This document shows positions 7,958 to 15,383 of a DNA stretch of 64,000 nt, piece after piece (position 1 is the stretch's first letter; the number at the start of each line of letters is the position of its first letter). Origin of the DNA: Kitasatospora papulosa (lineage in GTDB: Bacteria > Actinomycetota > Actinomycetes > Streptomycetales > Streptomycetaceae); the NCBI RefSeq assembly GCF_000717245.1, contig NZ_JNYQ01000001.1, positions 186,001 to 250,000 of the forward strand, in the 5' to 3' direction. The position numbers were made by a program, and so were the translations under genes. The notes below the pieces were generated by a model. It did no database searches. It was not told where the DNA came from and worked only from the letters and a program-made list of their open reading frames with translations.

Positions 7958-9283
7958 ATGGGCCTCCAGTCCCGCCGGGAGGACCCAATGGGTCCCAGTG
8001 ATGACGTGCTGACCTCAATCGAGATTTGCGCGGGAGCCGGAGGGCAGGCTATCGGCCTTCATCAGGCCGGCTTCAAGCACCTGGTGCTTGTGGAAATCGA
8101 CCCGCATGCTGTGGAGACGCTTCGGGGGAATATTCGTAGCCTGGAAGAGTGGAGCTGGGAAAGAGAATACTGTGACGTCATTTCTGGCGACGTCAACAAT
8201 TTTTCTCCCATTCCCCTCGATGAGGGTCGTGAATCCGATGTGAAAAAGGGGCAAGCGTACCTCGGGAAGCCGCTCGTTCGGGGTGAGCTTGACCTCCTTG
8301 CCGGTGGCGTGCCGTGCCCCCCTTTCTCGCATGCTGGAAAGCAGCTGGGGAAGGATGATGAGCGCGACCTCTTTCCGCGGATTCTTGAGCTGGCTGATGA
8401 GCTTCACCCTAAAGCGGTGATGATTGAGAACGTTCGCGGCATCAAAGACGCGAAGTTTGAAGAGTATCGTAAATACATTATGGCGCGTCTCGAAGGGGGC
8501 GGAGCCAAGCATCCTGTGACGGGCATCGATGAGCATTTCGATGGACTCGGCTATGAGGTCTGCGAGTGGGAAGTACTTGAGGCCAGTGATTTTGGTGTGC
8601 CTCAGCTGCGTCCAAGGGCTGTCCTCGTGGCTATCCGCACAGATGTGTTGGACGACATTAAATTTGTGTGGCCCACCGCTACGGGAAGCCCTAGGAGTGC
8701 CTTCCGTGCGCTTGAGGAGTCCATGGACCTCAGGTATGCGCCGTATCTTAAAATGGGTGGTGACGTGGCGCATCTGGCAAAGCAGCGGCTTGATCGCTGG
8801 AAGGAGATGGCGCAAAAGGCCGAGAGCAGAAAAGACTTCGGTGTTGCGCCCACGCTGGTTGGTGGTTCTAAGAAGCACGGCGGTGCCGACCTCGGACCGA
8901 GTCGTGCAAAGGCTGCCTGGGCAAACCTGGGTGTCTCAGGGGTTGGTGTCGCCAACTCGCATGACGAGAGTGTGAAGAAGAAGAGTCAGGACAGGGACCT
9001 GTTCCGGGAGGCCGGTCCTATGCTCACAGTCGAGCAGGCAGCGATTATTCAGGGATTTCCGGACAACTGGAAGTTCTCTGGCGGTAAGACGGCGCAGTAC
9101 CGACAGGTCGGTAACGCGTTTCCGCCGCCCGTCGCGGCCGCAGTGGGCAACGCGATCGCGGATGTCCTCCGCGCTGCTCGTGAGCATGCCTGTCCCAAGT
9201 CTGTGCCCGATCGGCTCCTACCTCGACAGTCAGCTTCGGCGTGCGCGGACAGCACTAACGATGGTGAGAGCGCACGCGCCTGA
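7958..9283 (+). CDS. DNA (cytosine-5)-methyltransferase
   Basis: A 441-residue C5-cytosine methyltransferase that moves a methyl group from S-adenosylmethionine to cytosine in a specific DNA site. Motif I is IEICAGAGGQAIGLHQAGF (21-39). Motif IV holds the catalytic cysteine in GGVPCPPFS (Cys120). Motif VI is MIENVRG with Glu157, motif VIII is PQLRPRAVLVAIR, and motifs IX-X are LTVEQAAIIQGFP and QVGNAFPPPVA. All catalytic elements are intact. Base composition is clearly more AT-rich than the neighbours (codons such as AAA, ATT, AAT in 8090-8800), a sign of recent acquisition. The 3' end overlaps the convergent vsr gene by 54 bp. It is probably the protective methylase of the GHKL-Z1-Vsr system. 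Confidence 0.95.
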   Translation: MGLQSRREDPMGPSDDVLTSIEICAGAGGQAIGLHQAGFKHLVLVEIDPHAVETLRGNIRSLEEWSWEREYCDVISGDVNNFSPIPLDEGRESDVKKGQAYLGKPLVRGELDLLAGGVPCPPFSHAGKQLGKDDERDLFPRILELADELHPKAVMIENVRGIKDAKFEEYRKYIMARLEGGGAKHPVTGIDEHFDGLGYEVCEWEVLEASDFGVPQLRPRAVLVAIRTDVLDDIKFVWPTATGSPRSAFRALEESMDLRYAPYLKMGGDVAHLAKQRLDRWKEMAQKAESRKDFGVAPTLVGGSKKHGGADLGPSRAKAAWANLGVSGVGVANSHDESVKKKSQDRDLFREAGPMLTVEQAAIIQGFPDNWKFSGGKTAQYRQVGNAFPPPVAAAVGNAIADVLRAAREHACPKSVPDRLLPRQSASACADSTNDGESARA

Positions 9284-9685
9284 GTCCTGGTGCTCCCAGA
9301 AACGCAGAACCAGCCAGCCCGCCTTGGTAAGGCGCTCGTCGGTATCGCGGTCCCGAGCCATGTTCCGGGCAACCTTGTCTGACCAGTAGCCGGGGTTGGT
9401 CTTGGGGGCGACGTAGTGCTCGGGGCATCCGTGCCAGTAGCACCCGTCGATGAATACGGCTACCTTCGCCGGGCGGAAGACCAGGTCTGCCGTCCGCCGA
9501 AGGTCCGGCAGTGGTCTGGCAGCGACTCGGTACCGCAGGCCGTTGGCGTGCACGAGTCGCCGGATGAGCCGCTCCGGCTGCGTATCGCGACTGCGGATTG
9601 CCTGCATGTTCCTCCTGCGCGCCGCAGAAGAGGCCCACGATCCTTCTGGCGGGGTCCAGTCTGCGGGCTCAGGCACCGGAGTCAC
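9230..9685 (-). CDS. vsr: Vsr-type very short patch repair endonuclease
   Basis: A 151-residue Vsr nuclease, which nicks DNA 5' of T:G mismatches produced when 5-methylcytosine deaminates. Family hallmarks are RRRNMQAIRSRDTQPE, TADLVFRP with the catalytic aspartate, FIDGCYWHGCPEHY (zinc/catalytic His and Cys), GYWSDKVARNMARD and WLVLRFWEH. Length matches the family. I chose the GTG at 9685, or the GTG nine bases further in behind GGAG; the frame extends to 9868 but that part lies inside the Z1 gene. It is the last gene of the leftward GHKL-Z1-vsr operon and converges with the methyltransferase, its expected functional partner. In such systems it may also act as the restriction nuclease. Confidence 0.9.
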   Translation of the reverse strand: MTPVPEPADWTPPEGSWASSAARRRNMQAIRSRDTQPERLIRRLVHANGLRYRVAARPLPDLRRTADLVFRPAKVAVFIDGCYWHGCPEHYVAPKTNPGYWSDKVARNMARDRDTDERLTKAGWLVLRFWEHQDSGACALTIVSAVRARRS

Positions 9686-9692
9686 TCCAGAA

Positions 9693-12629
9693 TCATTGGC
9701 ATGGCACTTCAATAGTCGCTTCCCCGCGGCGGGACGAGTCGACCGCCCGGAAGCGAATGTAGGGTACCGACTCTCCTGTTGCGCTGGCGGCTGGGATGAA
9801 TGCCGCCGCCAGTACCACCTTGGCCGGATCGATCCTGCTGGCAGAGACGAGATCTGCTGGATTACCAAGATCAGGGTCGACTACCGGGTACAGCAGCACG
9901 GCTCCGCGGCGTGGCTGATAGAGCTGAGATGCGAATGGGTCGTCTTCGCTCAGTGGGCGAAGGCCCGCGATCCGTTCAGCGGACTGTCGGTGGGCCACAC
10001 CCGAGACACGATTGAACACGCCGCGCGCGTTTCGTTTGCGCTGTACGAGTGCGACGGGCTGGCTGCCGAGGATGCTGGTTGCAACGCTTGTTGGTCCAGA
10101 CGTCTGGGGAAGAATCAGAGTCCAGTCATCGGTAGCGCAGCCGGCGTCGCTCGCATCGCTGAGATAGGCCAGGTGAGGAGCGAAGAGATCTGGCCGGCCC
10201 CAGGCAAGGTTGCGCATGATCCCAAGCAGCTTGGCGTGGCTGAGGACTGATGTCTTGGCTGCATAGCGGGTGTATCCGCCCCGGTCATCGTCGGAGAGAG
10301 TGACGAACACGGAAATCTCCGGGCTCAGTGCTTCAAGCGCAGGCAGCCACACCTTCGCGTTGTGCCGCAATTCCGCCGCACCCGTCGGATACGCCGTAGG
10401 TTCCACCCACTGACCCGGCGACCGGATCTCCACCAGTTCCGCGTTGAACATCTTGTTGCGGGCCGCCGGCTTGAGCCAGGACAGGTGCTGCGAGACCAGC
10501 GGTGGGATCTGGGCCGGGGTGACCTGCGGCTTTCCGTCCACCAGGGTCGCGTAGCGGCTGAGCTGGGCGCGGAAGGTCTCCTCGTCGCGGCAGATCGCCT
10601 CGAAGGCCTCGTAGAGGTCGACGGTCTTCTTCTTGCCCATCGGTTCTTCGCGGCCGATGTAGAGGCGGACCAGGTCACGGTAGCCGGGGCGGAAGCCGAA
10701 CCAGCGGCCCATCTGCATCAGGGTGTCGGCCTGCTGGGCGAGGCGGCGGTAGTACGTGACCGTGAGGCCCTCGATGGTGAAGCCACGGGAGAGCTTCGTG
10801 CCTCCGACCAGGATCTTCCACACGTGCGGGGTCCGGTCGAAGTCGAGCTCGGCCTGTTCGTAGTCGCGCTCGGTGGCCCCGTTGACGATGATCACGGGTT
10901 CGCCGCCCGAGTTGATCAGCTGGCGGGCCCGGGAGACGTACGGCTTCAGGTCGTCGTAGGACGTGGGGGTCGGCAGGCCGTCGTCCGCGAAGCGCTGGAA
11001 GTCGGATGCCAGGAGGGCGGAGAGGCGTGCGTGGCCCTCCTGGCCCGTGTATGCCGACCGGTGCCACATCGAGTTGATCCGTAGGGCCAGGGCGGCGTGT
11101 TCCCGCTGTTGTACCGACTCGTGGACCAGCATGGTGTGGTGGCGGAACGGCCCTTCGGGCACGTCACGGTCCGCGCGGTACAGCTTCAGCGCTCCCGTGA
11201 GGACGAAGGCGTCCAGTGCTTCCTGGAGGCGGTCTCCGGTGTCGTCGTAGATGCCGCGTACGTGCGTCTCCTCGGCCGTCCCGTCGGACTCCAGATCGTG
11301 GAAGTCCTGCACGCCCATGTAGCCGGTCGGCCTGGGGAGCGAGATCAGGAAGTCCCTGGGGAAGATGTCCTCCTCGTCGCCGGGGTCGACGAAGACGTTG
11401 GCGAAGGGCGTCGCCGTGTAGCCGACGTACTGGGCGCGCGGAAGCAGGCCGAGGAGCTGTGTGATCTGGCCGTTGATGGCCTTGCGGGCGACCTTGCCGT
11501 CCTCCCACTTCTTGGGATCCGTCGTGTTCACCGACGCCTGGTCGGATTCGTCGTCGATGATCAGCGTCGGGACCTCGGAGAGGATCGGACCGATCTTCTT
11601 CAGGTCCTTGATGAGCTTGGCCAGCACCGAGGAGTTCTTCTTCACTACCATCACGCGTGCGGCGGCGTGATGCAGGTTGTCCGGTGAGTACAGGGGCTGG
11701 GTGCGGTCCTGCTTGTCGAATTCGAGGGCCCGGATGCCTGTTTCCAGGCTCTTGTAGTCGTTGTCCCGCGTCGTGAGGCGCTCGATGTCGAACGAGCCCA
11801 GCGTCGACGGACGGCCGCCATGGCTGACGAACTTCGCCGGCCAGTCCTCGTCGTCCTGGTAGTCGACGCCGATGAGTGCGTCCGTGTCCGCCGGGTCGGT
11901 GCCGCGCAGGATGTTCTCCCGGCCGATCAGTTCCATGTCCAGGCGACGCTGGGTCTGGCCCCGCAGGAGGTTCAGGGTGCCGCCGAGGATGATGACCAGG
12001 CGGTATCCCGCGTCGATGGCCTTCGCCGTCACCCCTGTGAAGTTTGCCGTCTTACCCGACTGCACATATCCGACGACCAGCCCCCGAGCCCCGTACGCCT
12101 CGGTGCGGGTCGGATCGGAGAGGCGCTCGACCACGGCGTGGCTGGCCTCGTCCAGGCTCGACACGGCCGCGTCCGACCAGCCCTTACGGCGCAGTGTCTG
12201 CTCGTAGGAGTTCCAGTAGAAGGCGCGCGCCGCCGCAGCGTCCCTGGAGTACCAGGACGTGAACTCCTTGCTGATGACCGTGGCGCCGGGCTCCTTGAAC
12301 ACCGGTACAGCCGCGTCCAGCACCTTGCGTACGTCCGGACCGAAGCCGAGGCGGTCGAAGATGTCGGTGCGGCGGGCGTCCGTACGGGCCGGGGCACCGG
12401 ACCAGTCCGTCTGCTCCGCCAGGTCCCAGGCGGTCAGAGTGCGGTGCCACAGCGCGACGAGCTCGTCCCCCGGCCGTGCCGCGACGATCCGGTCCCGGAA
12501 ATGGCCGAGGTCGAGGTCGGCCGGCTCCTCCGACTCCGAGAGCACGAAGGCGAGCTTCGCGAATCCCTTCGGTCCCCGACGCATGGCCGCGAGGACGTCC
12601 CCGTGCAGGTTGAACAGATGGTCGGTCAT
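9693..12629 (-). CDS. Z1-domain superfamily 2 helicase-like protein
   Basis: A 978-residue Z1 protein, the large motor subunit of MORC/MutL-linked restriction-like systems. Residues 1-170 form an N-terminal helical region. Walker A is GYVQSGKTANFT (SGKT 191-194), followed by LVIILGGTLNLLRGQ. Walker B/DE motif is TLIIDDESDQASVNT and motif III is YVGYTATPFANV. The second RecA domain has IIVNGAT, GGTKLSRGFTIEGLTVTYY and the arginine-finger motif MQMGRWFGFRPGYRDL. All ATPase motifs look intact. The C-terminal 250 residues are unassigned. It follows the GHKL ATPase gene by 48 bp and its stop lies just upstream of the vsr start. It probably couples ATP hydrolysis to movement on invading DNA. Confidence 0.9.
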   Translation of the reverse strand: MTDHLFNLHGDVLAAMRRGPKGFAKLAFVLSESEEPADLDLGHFRDRIVAARPGDELVALWHRTLTAWDLAEQTDWSGAPARTDARRTDIFDRLGFGPDVRKVLDAAVPVFKEPGATVISKEFTSWYSRDAAAARAFYWNSYEQTLRRKGWSDAAVSSLDEASHAVVERLSDPTRTEAYGARGLVVGYVQSGKTANFTGVTAKAIDAGYRLVIILGGTLNLLRGQTQRRLDMELIGRENILRGTDPADTDALIGVDYQDDEDWPAKFVSHGGRPSTLGSFDIERLTTRDNDYKSLETGIRALEFDKQDRTQPLYSPDNLHHAAARVMVVKKNSSVLAKLIKDLKKIGPILSEVPTLIIDDESDQASVNTTDPKKWEDGKVARKAINGQITQLLGLLPRAQYVGYTATPFANVFVDPGDEEDIFPRDFLISLPRPTGYMGVQDFHDLESDGTAEETHVRGIYDDTGDRLQEALDAFVLTGALKLYRADRDVPEGPFRHHTMLVHESVQQREHAALALRINSMWHRSAYTGQEGHARLSALLASDFQRFADDGLPTPTSYDDLKPYVSRARQLINSGGEPVIIVNGATERDYEQAELDFDRTPHVWKILVGGTKLSRGFTIEGLTVTYYRRLAQQADTLMQMGRWFGFRPGYRDLVRLYIGREEPMGKKKTVDLYEAFEAICRDEETFRAQLSRYATLVDGKPQVTPAQIPPLVSQHLSWLKPAARNKMFNAELVEIRSPGQWVEPTAYPTGAAELRHNAKVWLPALEALSPEISVFVTLSDDDRGGYTRYAAKTSVLSHAKLLGIMRNLAWGRPDLFAPHLAYLSDASDAGCATDDWTLILPQTSGPTSVATSILGSQPVALVQRKRNARGVFNRVSGVAHRQSAERIAGLRPLSEDDPFASQLYQPRRGAVLLYPVVDPDLGNPADLVSASRIDPAKVVLAAAFIPAASATGESVPYIRFRAVDSSRRGEATIEVPCQ

Positions 12630-12677
12630 GGGAGGCGGCTTTCTCAGAGGTGTGACAGGAGCGGATCGCGGCAGGGC

Positions 12678-14207
12678 TCAGCGGGTCATTTCGCAGCGCG
12701 CCGCCGCGACCAGGACGCTGTTCCACAGAGCGATCTTGTCGGCTCGCGTGGCGCGTACCCGGGACTTCTGGAAGATCTCCTCCACCATCAGGTAGAGCAT
12801 GCTCTTGACGACCGGAGCGTCGTTGAGCCCTCCCCTGCGCCCACCGTTGAACGCAGTCCGGTACAGCTTGTTGAGCCTGATCTCACGCACGTCGCGGTCG
12901 AGTTCGAAGAACAGATCCGGTGCCAGGGACGCCCAGCGGAAGGTGATCGGTTCCTCTCCCTCCAGCTCCGGCAGTTCGTCCCGAAGGGTCCGTCGCAGTT
13001 TCGGGTCGAGCCCTTTGCCGGCGGGGATGACCGCGTCGCGCGTGACCTCGGTGACGCGCTTGGCGGCCTCCCGGTACGTCGTCTGCGCCTCCTGGACGTA
13101 CTCGCCGAACGTGTGGCCCGTCGCGTCCGCCGCCTGTTCCAGCCCTCGGGCGAAGGCCGGGGTGACCGTCACACCGTCCTTCTTGACCGTCAGGCTGAAG
13201 ACGTCGTTCGCCTCGGCCGGGAGGTCGATCGCGATACGGGCCAGCGCGAGGTGTCCCTCCGGGCTGCGGGTGCTGTTCCAGCCGCCCGCCTGGACGAGAC
13301 GGTCGTTGCGGTAGATGTAGAAGCCCTGCCGCTCGGCGAGCGGGCCGATGCCGCGGAAGCTGACCAACGGAGACTTCGGCTGCCAGATGTGCGCGGTCAG
13401 TGCCACGTCGCCGACGCCCTCGACGGGAGCGGTGTACGTACGCGGATAGCCCGCCCGTCCGGGGAGGCGGTAGCCGAACGGGTCGATCGGTTCCACACCC
13501 CGGTGGTCCAGCTCCTCCTTGGTCGTGACGTCCTCGACCACGATGTCGACGTTGAACGCGTCATCGGCCAGGAAGCGGTGCAGATGGAGTCCGAGATGGG
13601 TCTCCAGCTTCTCGATGGCGTCGTCGAGATAGCGGTCGGCCTGCCCGGCGGTGATCGTGTCGAAGGCCCGGACCTTGTCCCAGCGGACGATCGTGCCGTG
13701 CCATTCGATCAGGCCGTCGTACCGGTCGATCAGATCCTGGCAATAGCCTGGATCCACGATGTCGCAGGTGAAGTCGGCCTGGGCGCGTGCCGTCAGCCAG
13801 CGGCGGCCCGTGGACGGGCTGCGCTTGGTGCGGCTGATCACGGTCAGGGAGTCGGCGTGCGAGAGCGAAGCGGCCTTGAGGCCCGCGCCGAAGTGGCCCA
13901 GCGCTTTGTCCCCGTACTCCTGTCGGCCACCCACCGTCATCGCGGTGTCGAGCGCCTCGTCGTTCATGCCCTGCCCGTCGTCGACGACCAGGAGACTGAC
14001 CAGCCGGTCCTCGTCCCGCAGGAAGCTGATGACGACGTTGTGCGCACCCGCGTCGATGGAGTTGTCGACGAGATCCGCGATCGCAGCCTCGAAGCCGTAG
14101 CCCTGGTGCGCCAGCGACTCGACGTAACGCGCTGCGGGCGGGAGCCGCTTGCTGCCGGTCGTCGGGATCTCGTACTGCCAGTCCGAGGACGGCTGGTAGG
14201 GCGGCAT
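12678..14207 (-). CDS. GHKL (MORC/MutL-like) ATPase
   Basis: A 509-residue GHKL ATPase, first gene of the leftward operon. The N box is IADLVDNSIDAGA (43-55), G1 is VVDDGQGM (74-81) and G2 is ALGHFGAGLKAAS (102-114), followed by the sensor region SDSLTVISRTK and a ribosomal S5-like transducer domain. These are shared by MutL, Hsp90 and MORC. The catalytic Glu of the N box (ELVEN in MutL) aligns with Asp45, a conservative but notable change. The C-terminal part is helical and may dimerise. MORC-type ATPases act as ATP-driven DNA clamps. The upstream 14208-14357 region is AT-rich and includes GGGGAATCCCC at 14301-14311, so it probably holds the promoter. Confidence 0.87.
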   Translation of the reverse strand: MPPYQPSSDWQYEIPTTGSKRLPPAARYVESLAHQGYGFEAAIADLVDNSIDAGAHNVVISFLRDEDRLVSLLVVDDGQGMNDEALDTAMTVGGRQEYGDKALGHFGAGLKAASLSHADSLTVISRTKRSPSTGRRWLTARAQADFTCDIVDPGYCQDLIDRYDGLIEWHGTIVRWDKVRAFDTITAGQADRYLDDAIEKLETHLGLHLHRFLADDAFNVDIVVEDVTTKEELDHRGVEPIDPFGYRLPGRAGYPRTYTAPVEGVGDVALTAHIWQPKSPLVSFRGIGPLAERQGFYIYRNDRLVQAGGWNSTRSPEGHLALARIAIDLPAEANDVFSLTVKKDGVTVTPAFARGLEQAADATGHTFGEYVQEAQTTYREAAKRVTEVTRDAVIPAGKGLDPKLRRTLRDELPELEGEEPITFRWASLAPDLFFELDRDVREIRLNKLYRTAFNGGRRGGLNDAPVVKSMLYLMVEEIFQKSRVRATRADKIALWNSVLVAAARCEMTR

Positions 14208-14357
14208 GGGCTTCCTCGCACAGACGGAACGGGACCTGTGTGGGGGTGGGCGGCCCGTAGCTAGTTGTTGAATGTGATCGTATTGGAAAGGTGCGACATA
14301 GGGGAATCCCCGGTGAATTCGGCCAACGGCTGATATTGGACGCGCGATTTCAGGGCC
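14208..14357 (-). promoter_or_regulatory. Probable promoter region of GHKL-Z1-vsr operon
   Basis: This 150-bp gap separates the leftward GHKL gene from the end of the leftward GntR-TetR gene. It is much more AT-rich than the flanks around 14255-14330 and contains the palindrome GGGGAATCCCC (14301-14311). No -35/-10 pair with ideal spacing stands out, so the exact promoter is not assigned. Confidence 0.35.
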
Positions 14358-15269
14358 TCACACCGGCTTCGCCCCCTCCACCATCCCCTCCACCCCGTCC
14401 AGCACCCGCGCCAGGCCGAACTCGAAGAGGGTGCCCAGCTCCAGTTCGAAGTCGTCGGTTCCGAAGAACGTGGACAGGACCGGGTAGGCCGCGGTCGCCT
14501 GGATCGCGTCCATGCGGGACTCCATCGACGTCATCCACTCCTCCGCCGTCATGCCGCTGTCCTGCCGGGCCTGGGACTCCAGCTCGACGGCCATCGCGAT
14601 GCCCTGGGCGTAGCCGAGGATCGTGAGGTGGACGTGCAGCATCTGTTCCGGGGTGAGGCCGAGGCCGGCCAGGGCTGCCAGGACCCGTTCCGTGTAGAGC
14701 ATCGCGTTCGGGGAGGCCATCGGGCGGGTGAGGCCGGCCATGGAGCGTGCCAGCCAGGGGTGACGGGCGTACTGCTTCCACAGCCAGCGCGCCTCCCGTT
14801 CCAGGTGGGGGCGCCAGCCCGCCGGGCGGGGCCCCGTCGGGCCGCTGCCGAACACCGCTTCGGCCATCAGCCGGACGAGCTCGCCCTTGCTCGGGACGTG
14901 GCGGTAGAGCGCCATGGTGGACGTGCCGAACTCCGTCGCGATGCGCCGCATCGACAGCGCGGCGAGGCCCTCCGCGTCCACCAGCTCTATCGCCGTGCGG
15001 ACGATGTGCTCCCGGCTCAGCTGGCGGGCGGGCGTCGTGGCGCGTTCCCGGCCGCTCTCCGCGACCACCGTGCCGACACCGGGCACCGCCCGTACCAGTC
15101 CTTCCTGGTTCAGTGCCCCGAGGGCCTTCGTGGCGGTGGCCATCGCGACGCCCCACTCCTGCGTGATCCCGCGGGTGGAGGGGACCGGATCGCCCGGGGC
15201 CAGCTCGCCCGACTCGATGCGGCGGCGGATCTCCCCGGCGATGCGGAGGTAGGGCGGTTCGGTCGTCAT
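14358..15269 (-). CDS. GntR-TetR fusion transcriptional repressor
   Basis: A 303-residue regulator with two DNA-binding modules. Residues 1-75 are a GntR winged helix (YLRIAGEIRRRIESGELAPG, VPSTRGITQEWG, LNQEGLVRAVPGVGTVV). Residues 82-135 are a TetR helix-turn-helix (REHIVRTAIELVDAEGLAAL, MRRIATEFGTSTMALYRHV). The rest is a TetR C-terminal ligand domain. The fused layout is common in actinobacteria next to exporters. It is divergent from the MFS gene, and two inverted CTAGTGCACC half-sites lie between them. It likely represses the pump and is released by the drug substrate. The ATG at 15269 is supported by the GntR domain start. Confidence 0.9.
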   Translation of the reverse strand: MTTEPPYLRIAGEIRRRIESGELAPGDPVPSTRGITQEWGVAMATATKALGALNQEGLVRAVPGVGTVVAESGRERATTPARQLSREHIVRTAIELVDAEGLAALSMRRIATEFGTSTMALYRHVPSKGELVRLMAEAVFGSGPTGPRPAGWRPHLEREARWLWKQYARHPWLARSMAGLTRPMASPNAMLYTERVLAALAGLGLTPEQMLHVHLTILGYAQGIAMAVELESQARQDSGMTAEEWMTSMESRMDAIQATAAYPVLSTFFGTDDFELELGTLFEFGLARVLDGVEGMVEGAKPV

Positions 15270-15281
15270 GGCGGCACCGTA

Positions 15282-15339
15282 CTAGTGCACCTGGTGTCGC
15301 CGTAACCCGTTCATCTGCGGGTTCCCGCCGGTGCACTAG
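15282..15339. promoter_or_regulatory. Paired inverted operators for the GntR-TetR regulator
   Basis: CTAGTGCACCTGG (15282-15294) and CCGGTGCACTAG (15328-15339) are inverted copies whose starts are 46 bp apart, each built around GTGCAC. They lie in the 114-bp divergent promoter region between the regulator and the MFS exporter, so binding could control both promoters. Confidence 0.7.
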
Positions 15340-15383
15340 GTTGCTGTTTGCGGTGTACGTGACGGCCCGCTTCCGTACGGAGC

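Noticed and set aside
1832..14207. Integrative element with integrase and att sites
   Set aside because: No integrase, excisionase or tRNA-linked repeat was found at the island borders.
11820..14264. Long plus-strand open frame of 814 codons
   Set aside because: It is the antisense of the Z1 and GHKL genes, a common effect of high GC content.
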